The notes under the pieces are model-generated. The model was not told the origin of the DNA. It did not search any database and saw only the letters and a list, made by a program, of their open reading frames with translations. Of a stretch of 64,000 bases of DNA, positions 23,883-35,144 are shown one piece after another; position 1 is the stretch's first letter; each line of letters opens with the position of its first letter. Position numbers and translations under genes: made by a program. Source of the stretch: Piromyces finnis. Taxonomy: Eukaryota; Neocallimastigomycota; Neocallimastigomycetes; Neocallimastigales; Neocallimastigaceae. The stretch is from the NCBI GenBank assembly GCA_002104945.1, contig MCFH01000001.1, positions 1,887,001 to 1,951,000 on the forward strand, in the 5' to 3' direction.

Positions 23883-26800
23883 ATGTCAGAAAAGGAATCA
23901 AACAGTGACTCATTGAAAAATGGTGAACCTGTGCCGATAAGTGTACCAGGTGGATCACCTCGACGGTATACTTCAATTATAAAAAATCCAATCCATAAAA
24001 CTAATATCAACGAAAAGAAAAAAAGAAAATACAATAATGAATTTTCTCCCATAAATACATTAAATGGTTAGTAAATTTGAATTGAATATTATATATTATT
24101 TATGAAAATTTTAAGAAATCTAAATTATCTAATTGGAAATCCAATTAAATATCATATAAATATATACAATATAAAATGTTATTTTGTAAAAATATCATGG
24201 TATTTTATTTTGTTTTTCTAATATTAATGTTTATCATTGCTATCTTTTAAAACACTAATAAAACAAAGCAAATAAGTATAGATGATATAGATGATACATC
24301 TATACTTAGTTTTTATTTTATTTTTTTTTTTCTTTCCTTCCTTTTTTTGTTTGTTCGTTTGGTTTAGTTTGATTGTTTTTATTTATTTTTATTTATTATT
24401 TATTTATATTTTTCTTGTTTAAATGTTATTCTTTCATTATAATTCTTTTTTCCTTTTCTTTAATCTAAATTTTTATTTTTATTATTTTTAAAAAAATAAT
24501 AATAATAATAATTATATTTAAAATTTATGTTATATATACTTAATATAGATACTTCAAGTAAACATCCAAGGTTAATTAATTCCTTCATTTATAATAAAAA
24601 AGATCAAAGTAAGATGATATCAAGCAATTTGGGTTCAATAAAATTTGATAATGGTGGCGGTTATAAAAGAATGAATAATGATAATGATAATTCAAAAATT
24701 ATTTTTAAAAGAAGAAAAGGAAATGAAGATTTAACTAAGCAAAAGAGTGTTTACGATAATGATAATAAGGAAACTCAAAATACTTCAAATATTAACAGAA
24801 ATAATAATATTTCTTTATCTAGAAATGGTAAATATAATAGAATAATAATATTTAATAAAAACTTAATTACCAAATTATTATAACATTAAAATTGTAATAT
24901 TATATAATTATTTACTATTATGGATTATATAATTGACAGAATTATATTTTGAAAAAATTATGAAAGAAGTAAGTTTATCATAAAAATATTTATATATAAT
25001 TATATAATCATACTCGTTAATAATAATCAATCTTTGTAAAATCTTTAAATCTAAATCTAAATAAAAGGGATCTAAGCCAAAAGTATCATATATCAGTAAA
25101 AGTACATATTTAATACTAAATAGTAAAAATAAAGCTTCTATAGAATATTAATTTTATTAATTAATATTTAAATTATTTTTATTAATATAATAGCTTTTCC
25201 ATCAGAAAAGAGAGAAGATTTAAAAAACATATTAAGAGTAACACATTCTTTCATTAATGATAAAATATATTATACAAATAATCATATTGCTTTAAATTTC
25301 TTAAAGAAAGAGTTTATATTTAATATTGGAAATGATAAAAATATTATATTTGATTTTAAATACTTAACAAGATTTGAAGTAAGATTAAATACATATATGA
25401 ATTTAAATTATTATTGTATAATTTATATTTATTAATATATTAATAAAAATTATAGTATTTTATTAAATTTAGTCCAGGATTATTTGTATTCTACTTTGAA
25501 AATGACTGTAATTTTTTTTATTTCACACTTAAAAAAATAATAATAATAATAATAACACTATAATCTATAATAAAGGATTACTAATATATTATTATGTAGC
25601 TCGTCTATTATGCTTAAATTGTAATAATTTTAAAACAGGAGATTTACATAAAAATTTTAAAGATTTTTGTTCTTCTATGCAAAAAGCATGCAAAAATGTA
25701 TCAGAATTAAAGTAAATTTAATCTATTATTATTATTATTATTATATGCTTTTAAAAAAATAAACATTTAATAATTAATTATTTATATATAAGATATCAAA
25801 TGATAAATATATATTTCCGTTTTATAAAGCATTTGATGAATAAAATAACGATTCCGGACAAAGAAAAAAAAAGAATATTGCTGATAATGAGTAACGCAAT
25901 TGATGATGATTTATTAGAAAATACTGATGATGAAATATATAACAATAATAACAAAAATGAATTAGCAATTATCGATCATAATAATAAAAAAATTGCAAAA
26001 AATGAATATATTCAAAAGTATAAAAGATGTTATTATTTACTAGAAGTTATAAAAACTTTTAAATATAAGTAAAATTAATTTTTATGTTTTTAAAATATTG
26101 TTATGATAGAAAAGAAACTTTAGTTTCAAATAATCCAAGTGTCATTCTATTAAAAAATGAAAATCTTCAAAAGTAAGTATTTGTAATTTTACAAAATATT
26201 AAACTTAAAAATCACAATTAAATAATACATATTTAATAAGAAAATAATATTTTTATATTTATGAAAAGCATGGATTATAAGAACTAATTAAATAATATCA
26301 CTTATTAATACATAAATTTATAAAAAACTTTATATAAATTTTATTACATATTTATAATAAAGACAATTAATAAATCTTGTTAACAAACCCTTACTAAATG
26401 GAAGAAAGAATGAAGAGTATTTATTTATTTGTTACGTACTTATATTTTATAATAAATATATATTTATATTAAGTATATATATATATTAGGTTGTTTATAT
26501 ATCCATTTAAAGGAATTGATTCTGTAATTATTACCACTGAAGATGTTGAAAGATTAAAGTCGAATTTTTTTCTAAATGATAGTTTAATTGAATTTTATTT
26601 AAAGTAATTTATTCATTTTTATATCTATATCGTTATCCTATAATTTCAAAATATAACTAATATATATGTATATTGTGTATATTATATAGATATTTATATG
26701 ATCAATTATCTATTTCGTTCAAAAAAAAATTCCATTTAATTAATTCTTTTTTTTATGAGCAAATTTTAAGATTAAGGTAAATAAATTATACATATTTAAA

Positions 26801-29800
26801 ACTTTCATTAAAATAAAATATTTATTTTTATTTATTATTTTTAGTAAAAAAGAAAAAACGCCGAAAGAAATTTATCAACATATAAAAAAATGGACTTCAA
26901 AAGTTGATTTATTCTCAAAACAATATTTAATTATTCCAATTAACCAAGAGTAAATATATTTAAATTATATTATATATTATATATGTATATTATATTTTAT
27001 TGATATATATAATTTCAACATTATTTCTATTTTTTGCTATCAATATAGAACATACAACAAAAATAATTGTTTATTTTATTAACATATACATTTTATTATA
27101 ACATTATTATAATGATTTTTTTTATTTTATTTTATTATTATAATTATTATATTATTTTATTATTATCTACTTTTTCGGTAATAATTATTGTAATTTATAA
27201 ACATTAAGTTACCATTGGCATATGCTTGTTATTTATAATCCAGGTGCATTATTAGGTGGAAAGCACTCCATTAAAATTATTAATAAAGAAAATAGTAAAA
27301 CCAGTAATTTAAAAAACCAAAAAGAAATTAAAAGAATAAGTACAAAGAGTGCAGCAACTTTAAATAATAATGATGATAATAGTAATCAAATAATGTGTAT
27401 TTCTGATATGGCTTGTTCTCAATCTCATACATCAACAACTGAATTAAATAGTTCATTAATAAATCTACCGAGTTTTGATAATAAATCAATAAGTTCAGAA
27501 TCCAACTTATCTACTATAAATCATGATCTTAAGAACACGGAAATAGATAACAAAACAAGTATTATGGGTGAATTTAATATAGCTAGCTATAATTCAACTG
27601 AAGAACTTAATAAGGGAATCGAGTTTTATAATGAATATGAAAAAACCATAAAATGTGACAGTAATGTTATTCGGGAATCAATGAATCTTTTAAATAAAAA
27701 AGAAGCAAAAATAAAAGAAAATCATTTAAAATCAATGAAATCATTATCTTTATTACAAAATAAGCAGATTATTGATGAAAATGATTCACCTATTATAATT
27801 GAAGAAAAAAATGATGTTTCATTAAGTAATGTTGATGATGAATATGATTCAAGTCTTAGTATTTCTGAAGGTAATATTTCAAAAATAATTATGCAAAGCC
27901 AATCAATAAAAGAAAAAGATAATTTTAAACTTAAATCAATTGACCAAATTGAAGGCCATGATAAAACTAATAATCCGAGTTGTGATTTTCAAAATAAAAA
28001 TATTAAGCTTAATAACCAAGATGGAATTTCTGAAACTAATACTTTAAGTGAAATTGTAATTTTGGATGAGGAAGATAATAATCCGCCTTTAGCTAATAAT
28101 ATTAATATAAATGATAGTATTTTAGATTTTGTTAACAATAGTTTGGACAATTTTAATAAAAATGAAAGTAATAATGATGGATATAAAGGTCAAACAATTT
28201 TAGGTGATTTATTCAAAGAAGATACAATAGCATCTCCAAAAACTTCTCTTACTAATAATAAAGCATTACAAAATACATTAACATCAATTGTTATTTCATC
28301 AAATGAATCATCTCCATTATTAAAAGAAAACCAAAAAGAAGACAGGGAATATGATAATAAGGAAACAATTATTAAGGATGAAAAAATTGAATCTAATCAA
28401 AATAATAATTATAAGAATAATGAAGAAGATAATGATAATATCGAAGAAATGGATTCTAGTTTCTGTAATATTGAAAAAGATGATTCAATATTTTGTATAA
28501 ATGAAACCCAGAATGATAATAGTATTATAGATAAGGAAAATAAAAATGATATAGAAATTGCTAGTGTTATTAGCATTACATCTTCATCTGCTACAAATTC
28601 ACCAAGTGTTATTAACTCCAATTTAAATCCAATTAATAAAGAGAATTATCACAATATCAATAATAGAACCTGTACAGATAATATTCTTGATATATTATCT
28701 AAAGAAAATAGTGCTCAGAAAATTTTAGAAGCTTCTTCATCTTTTCATATTCAAATGCAATCTTTGAATTCATCTAATGATAATAATGATAAAAATATTG
28801 GTAAAATTAATGATAATAAAATTTTAAATAAAGATGAAGAAAAGGAAGAAAATGATAATGAAATTGAAATTGAAATTAAATCTTTAGCTATGTTCCCGAG
28901 GTCTAGTAAAACAGAAAATACTATTTATTCATCATCTTTATTAAATTGTATACCGAGTTCTAATAAGTCAAATGATGCAATTCCTTTGTTACCGAGGTCT
29001 CATACAACAAATGAATTTTCAAATGACTTACCGAGTTCTAGATCAGAAGATAATCTACCGAGTTCTCAGAAAGATATTATTCAAGCTAGTTCAATTAATT
29101 CCAATTCTATTAATAAAGCAAGTCAAAATTTTTCTTCGTCCAAAATAAATAATAATCAAGGAAACAATTCAACAAGTGAGGATATTCAAAATGAAAATGA
29201 AAATGAGGAACAAAACCGGAATAATTTTTCAAATCAATCAATGAAAAATCAAAATGATCCAACATTGTCAGATAAATGTTACAAAGAGCAAGTCCAAGAT
29301 GCAAATGATAGTAATGAAAATGATAATAATAAAGATATGGAAGATTCACAACAATCTTCATCTCACGAAAATCAAAAATCGAAATTTCTTTTTAATACGC
29401 CAATACCTTTTAATTATTTGAATAATGCTCAGAAAAAATTATCATTGCAAGATTATTATAATGAATCAAATTTAAATTTTATAAAACCAAATGATGAAAA
29501 TAATGTCGATGATTCTTTACTTAATAAGTAAAAAATAATAAATATAGAATTTGTTATTTTTTTTAATAAATATATTATTACATTAATAATTGTACCTATA
29601 CTAATTATATTATTATATAGATGTTATTTCATTATATTTGATTCTCTTGCACATAACCATCATCATCTTAATGTTATAAGATCTATTAGAAAGTAAAATT
29701 ATATATTATATATTATATATGTATTAATTAGCCATATTTAAACTTTCTTTTTTTTTTTAATAAAAATATAGTTATTTAGAATGTGATGCATTATACAGAA

Positions 29801-29880
29801 AGAAAAAAGAAATAGCTGTTGAACCAGATATAATATTTGCTAAAGTAACTATTCAAACCATATTTTTTGTTTAATTAATT

Positions 29881-29941
<61 letters not shown>

Positions 29942-30103
29942 TATTAAAATAACTAAATATTTTATTAAAAAAACAAACTAATGAATTAATATATAAAAGG
30001 TTCCATTACAGTCTAATTATTATGACTGTGGAATTTATCTTCTTCATTATATGGAAGTATTTATGAATGATCCAGATTTATATTTAAAACTATTTCTAGT
30101 AAG

Positions 30104-30135
<32 letters not shown>

Positions 30136-30642
30136 ATATTAATTAATAGTCTATTAATTTAATTGTATTGCTTATTGATAATTATATTTTATAATAAATA
30201 GGCTGGAAAGGATACAAAAGAAAACTTTTCATCATCAGATATTCCAAATAAACGTGGAATGTTAATTGATTTAATTCAAAAGTTAGCTAAAGAATACCAA
30301 GAAAAAGCTAAGCAAAAATTAGCAAAAGTTAAATCTGAAGATGATGAAGACGTAATAATGGAAGCTGTAAAAATTAATATTAAAGCAGAAGAAAAACCGA
30401 AACCAACATTACCCTCTATACATCCAACAACAAATTCATATGCCACTTCATCAACTTCCTCTTCTCGAATTTCTTCACCTAAAGCAAATATACCAGCTAT
30501 ATTGAGTAAATCCCCGATTTCGCCTAAAATGAGAACATCTATGATGATGCCAAAAAATAAGTTAAAAACTACCTCATCATCTTCAAGTCATAAAGTAAAA
30601 AAATCTGTAATTCACAATTCACTTCATACGAAAAAAAAATAG
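23883..30642 (+). CDS. ULP2: Ulp2/SENP6-7-type SUMO protease with huge catalytic-domain insertion
   Basis: C48 cysteine protease, expected to trim poly-SUMO chains in the nucleus. Seventeen exons: 23883-24066, 24549-24827, 24940-24968, 25068-25122, 25194-25378, 25456-25507, 25600-25711, 25793-26068, 26110-26172, 26490-26603, 26690-26776, 26845-26949, 27209-29527, 29621-29692, 29772-29844, 30000-30098 and 30202-30642. They sum to 4545 bases (1514 residues) with consistent phases. The catalytic domain begins near residue 412 (YPFKGIDSV, FFLNDSLIEFYLKYLYDQL). The triad is visible: His516 in YHWHMLVIYNPG, Asp1294 in YFIIFDSL, Cys1345 in QSNYYDCGIYLLHY with Gln1339. Between His and Asp lies a ~755-residue Asn/Ser/Glu/Asp-rich insertion in one exon. 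SENP6/7 also carry an insertion at this place, which supports the Ulp2 branch. The C-terminal tail is Ser/Lys-rich. Confidence 0.87.
24273..24308. other. Perfect 12-bp inverted repeat in intron 1 of the SUMO protease gene
   Basis: TAAGTATAGATG (24273-24284) and CATCTATACTTA (24297-24308) are exact reverse complements separated by 12 bases, followed by a T-rich tract. It could form a hairpin in the intron or be a minor mobile-element remnant. Function unknown. Confidence 0.4.
29880..29941. repeat. (ATTT)n microsatellite in an intron
   Basis: An uninterrupted tetranucleotide run of about fifteen units lies between exons 15 and 16 of the SUMO protease gene. Confidence 0.85.
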
Positions 30643-31889
30643 ACCATTCTATAACTTTGCGAAATTTATTCTTATAAAGCTTTGCAACTAAAAGTATTTA
30701 TATTATTATTTCTTAATAATTTTTTTTTTTTTATTTTTATTTTCTTAAAACTAACTAAATTGTTGCCAATTATAAAATTTTATAAAAAAAATTATCTATT
30801 ATAATAATTCATATTTTTTATTTTTTTTTATGCCAAAGCATTTTATATAAAATTTTCACAGAAATAACTATTATATATTTTTAAACTTTTTTTTTATTTA
30901 ATATCTTTATAATATAGATATATTTAAGTATAATTTAATTGCAATATATGTATTAAAAATATTATTTAATAAATCACTAATATATAAATATATTAATGTA
31001 AATTAATATAATAGACAGTAGATATTCATATATAACATTCTATACATATTATACATATTAAAAGAAGTATAATAAATAGAACTTTGTTAAAAATTTTTAA
31101 AATAGTTTTTTTTAAAATAAAAAATATTACATTATATATTTATTACTTTTAAATATTAAATTGACGATATATAATACTTTAATATTAAGGGATACTTAGG
31201 AATAAAGTATAATGTATAATTTTACTATTAATAATAATACTAACTATATTGTTCCAATAATGGTAATGACAGTTGATAAATAATGAAATATTAAGTTGTT
31301 AAAATTATTTCTTCTTATATTTTTATTAAATATTTATCAAATTTAAAGCGGCTTTTTTTAAAAAAAAAATAAAAAGTTAAAATTATTTCTTCTTATATTT
31401 TTATTAAATATTTATCAAATTTAAAGCGGCTTTTTTTAAAAAAAAAATAAAAAGTAAAAATAAAAATTTATTTTGTAATAAAGTACCGCATATTCTATTT
31501 ATTATATTTCTATATTTTCATTATAAAAATGATTGTTTTAAATATTTATATTTATTATTATACTATTAATGAGCAAAACCAATTATTATAAAAATGTTTT
31601 TTTTATAAAAAAAATGTATAGAAATAAAAAAAAATAGAATATGCATCTATTTATATTATTTTAAAAAAAAATTTTTAATAGTTTTAAATTTTATTATCAC
31701 CTGTAATAAATAAAAATATATTATTATTTTTTTATTTTAAATATCAGATATATGATTAGCACAGTACCTTATTTATAAATATTAATAAAACAAATAATTA
31801 TATTTATAAATGTAATTATTAAAAGGTTATTGAATTATAATAGTTAATTTTTATATGAATATGATAGTAATTTTAATTTTATTTTTAAT
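30643..31889. other. Gene-free A/T-rich region
   Basis: No gene seen. The only clear structure is a 78-bp exact tandem duplication at 31298-31453. Confidence 0.5.
31298..31453. repeat. Tandem duplication, two 78-bp copies
   Basis: The unit beginning GTTAAAATTATTTCTTC and containing AAAGCGGC occurs at 31298-31375 and again, apparently exactly, at 31376-31453. The A/T runs at its end suggest replication slippage. Confidence 0.9.
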
Positions 31890-32495
31890 TTAGAATAATA
31901 ATAAAGGTAATAAAGCAGTATCAATTTTAGTAGTAATAAAATCACTTGTATCACTTATTTCAGAAGATTTGCATTTATTAGATACTAAGAAAGAAATTGA
32001 ATTTTTGATAGAATTTATAGCTTGATAAGTATAACCTCCAGCAGTAAATGATAAACTTTCGTAAGCAGCAAAGCGGTCGATATTAATTTCTTTGAAAGAC
32101 TTTATTAAAGATTCAGTATATTTTTTTGATTTACATGTGTCTGATAAAGCTTCATCTTCACCAGTTGATTGCATATATAGAGAATAGACATAACTCATTA
32201 TTTTCATCAGTGAAACATTTACTCATTTACTTTCTAATCCTTGTATTAAATCCCTAATTATAAGTGGTTGCATTACTTCCATAAATTGAGAAATTTTACT
32301 GCAAATTAGGAAGTACTTTAATGGATCATTATAGAACGCTTGACATTTTTCAGATTTAATATTAAAACAAGCTTGTTTATAATTTCCAATAGTAATGATA
32401 GGCATACAATTATTACTATATTTGGAATTATTGTTTTTTTCGGTAGAGTACCTTTTCATGGAAGTAGATTTATAATAGATTATTTTGTTGACCAT
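31890..32495 (-). pseudogene. Unrecognised small protein gene with an in-frame stop
   Basis: From an ATG at 32495 a frame of 90 codons ends at a TGA (about 32221-32223), then continues in the same frame for about 110 more codons to 31890. The two parts look like one protein of about 200 residues with scattered Cys (CMPIITIGNYKQACF, KCQAFYNDPLKYF, SDTCKSKK) and no intron signals around the stop. It resembles small Cys-containing fungal proteins of unknown role, but I cannot name a family. A single nonsense change, readthrough and sequencing error remain possible. It is divergent from the decayed gene to its right. Confidence 0.45.
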
Positions 32496-32519
32496 GAAGT
32501 AGATATAAAGAAATCATGA

Positions 32520-34768
32520 AAGTGTATATAATAACGCAAAAGAAGCGTATACAAAAGCAAAATCTGAAGAACAAAAAAAATCAATCTTTGAACGAAAATA
32601 AAAACAAATTAAACAAATAAAGAATGCTTATATGCTTATATTAATATAGAAGAAAATCTAAGCAAATATGAAAATTATAAAAATTCGAATGGTGTATAAT
32701 TTTATGCAATAAAACATTTTTGACTTTATAATTTCTTAGATAAAAAATCTACCAAAAAAATGTTATAATCACATTTTATAATGAATTTAAAAATGGTTAT
32801 GAAAATGAGAATTATGATGAATTGAAAAAAATAGGTAATACAGCTAAAAATAGTGAAATGATGAGAAATTATATTATAAATAAAAACAGAAATTTAGATA
32901 GATTTTACGAAGAGCAAAAGAGTTTATTAGTAGAAAGTGAATATGAAAAAATAAGGAGTAGTAAATTAGTTAAAGAAAAAATGTTAGGTCTATTAAATAC
33001 TAAATTAATCGATATATACAATAGACTAAAAATTTTGACTGCTAGAAAAGATACTAAAAACACCGAAAAGGACGAATTTACAATTATTTGGCATTTAGCA
33101 ACCCAAGATTTTATAGAAAAAACCTATTCTGTTAATATAAATATTGGAACAGAAAATAAATATAAATTTGTTAATATTATAAATGATGGACCCCATTTTA
33201 TTGAACACTTAGCAACCAGTAGTTTATCCAAAGTAGCTTATAGTAAGAGTAATTACAATGCAAAAGTAGATTAGCGAAAAGAAGTGGAGGTGAGTCTTGT
33301 AAATTTTATAATCAATTGAAAGTAGAAATATAAATAAATATATAAATTCTATCACAACACTAGAAATCCTAAGAACATTTAAAGATAAGAAATTAGATTC
33401 CAACATATTACCAATTGATTCTGATAAATACGATATGAAAGATATAAATTTCTTATATAAGGGTGCTAACTCAATGGATGAATTATGGAGTAATATTGTT
33501 AAGACGTATACTGAAAACCAGGATTTATTTGATAAAGAACAAAGTGAAGAGTTTATCAGTAAGTTTAATAATATAGTTAATGATTACGTTTTAGTATTAA
33601 GAGATTTTAATTATGCAAATATAATGATATTACAATAACTAGAAATGAATTAGAAAATATGATTTCATTATTAGCACCGTTAAAGCACATGATAATAAGT
33701 ATAAAGAAAGTATTGAAGATAATTCTTTACATTCATTTGATGAATTTGATTCACAATCATCGTTGTTTAAAGAAAAAAACGATTTAAATAACGATGGGGA
33801 ATTATCCAATAGATTAAATTATATTTGTGTTAAATGTTAGATACTCAAATCCCATCCAAGTATATTCAAACTTAGAAATGGTAAAAGTTATCGAATTATA
33901 TTGATTCTAGTAATGGAAATTATTACTATACCTTTGGTAGTTATTATATTTACGAACCAGTTGAACGTGATTTAAAAAGTATAATTAGAGATATGGTAGA
34001 ATCGAAACATGAAGCCATTGTTACATTTGTGGATAATTCTAGTAATAATAACTATCAAATTATGCAATTGGAACGTAGTTTTGGAATATAAATTAACTAT
34101 TCATGAATCTTCCTTTTATCGAATAAAAAATGAAGTGGATGATATGAATAAATTACTTAATGAAAAGCACATTTAAAAAATAAATGTATTAAAAGATTAG
34201 AAACGTATGATCAAACTAAGTAAAGAATGGAAAAAAGCCTTAGAAAATTAGCCGAGTTAACCGATATAGATAATGAAAATTCGGAAACAATTATTAATAA
34301 AGCAAAAGAAATGGCTTTAAATACTAAAGATGAAAAATTAAAAAATAAGATTGTTAAGTAAATAAGTAATTATGTTGTTTTTTACAAAAATGAAGCTATA
34401 AAGGTTTCAGGCAAAGTTTCTGATGATGTATTCAAAACTATATATGATCATTCATTAGCATATAATAAAATTGGTATTGATGCATTAAAAGCTATAGAAT
34501 TTAAAGGTTCTTATGGAAATAATAATTATAACAACGATGATGTTAATAAATTAGAGAAATGCTATGAAGTATAATAAGAATTCTAATCAAAAATAATATA
34601 AATAATAAAAATCATCATCCATTAGTAAGGGTACAACAACTATAAGTGGAAATAAAAATATTAATATTTCTACTAGTACTTCTAATTCAAAACATGATGG
34701 CAATAACCATATTAATAATGGTCAAAAGCTAAATAACAAAAATAAAAGAAATACAAGATATATATAAA
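32520..34768 (+). pseudogene. Decayed intron-poor gene, Lys/Glu-rich, unrecognised
   Basis: A string of open segments in changing frames with protein-like composition: about 32820-33274 (coiled-coil-like, ending SSLSKVAYSKSNYNAK), 33357-33638 (DKYDMKDINFLYKGANS, VLVLRDFNYAN), 33720-33839, 33895-34090 (FGSYYIYEPVERDLKS), 34230-34575, and a final frame to a TAA at 34766-34768 (LNNKNKRNTRYI). Frameshifts and stops between the segments make a working gene unlikely. The FGSYYIYEP segment is faintly like the start of a kinesin motor fold, which I regard as weak. The last codons lie inside the 140-bp repeat beside the retrotransposon. An old viral or other mobile-element origin is possible but unproven. 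Confidence 0.5.
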
Positions 34769-34861
34769 ATTTTTATATTAAAATATTAACATTAAAAAAA
34801 TAAATAAATAAATAATAGTTATAAAAAGGTCAGATTATATAAAAATGTAATTATTGGAAAT
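34722..34861. repeat. 140-bp direct repeat, left copy, abutting the 5' LTR
   Basis: Identical base for base to 40853-40992. It starts TCAAAAGCTAAATAAC, ends ATTATTGGAAAT, and is followed immediately by the LTR's TGTGAAAA. It contains the last codons and 3' flank of the decayed gene. Confidence 0.95.
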
Positions 34862-35093
34862 TGTGAAAATAAAATACATTCCAAAATAATATTTTATGTA
34901 TTTTTTATGTATTTGTATTTTATAAAATTATAAATTAATATTGTACTACATTTTTATTCTTTGGTTATTTTTTAATAAAAAGATTTTAAGAAAGTTACAA
35001 TATTTATATTATAAAATAAATATAAATAAATAAAAGATTATAAAAACCCAAATAGTTTTATAAATAAATTTAAGTGTAAACTAAATTTATCTG
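34862..35093 (+). repeat. 5' LTR
   Basis: 232 bases from TGTGAAAATAAAATAC to AAATTTATCTG, matching 40621-40852 exactly. If the end is extended by three bases the left copy reads ACA (giving the usual TGT..ACA ends) and the right copy reads TCA, so the exact 3' border is uncertain by three bases. Confidence 0.93.
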
Positions 35094-35144
35094 ACAGATT
35101 AAGAGTCTCAATTGCTCTTATATTTAAGTAAGTTTTTTTTTAAT

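Noticed and set aside
33895-34090. Kinesin motor fragment
   Set aside because: Only a loose resemblance of FGSYYIYEP to the motor start; the P-loop GxxxxGKT that should follow is not visible.
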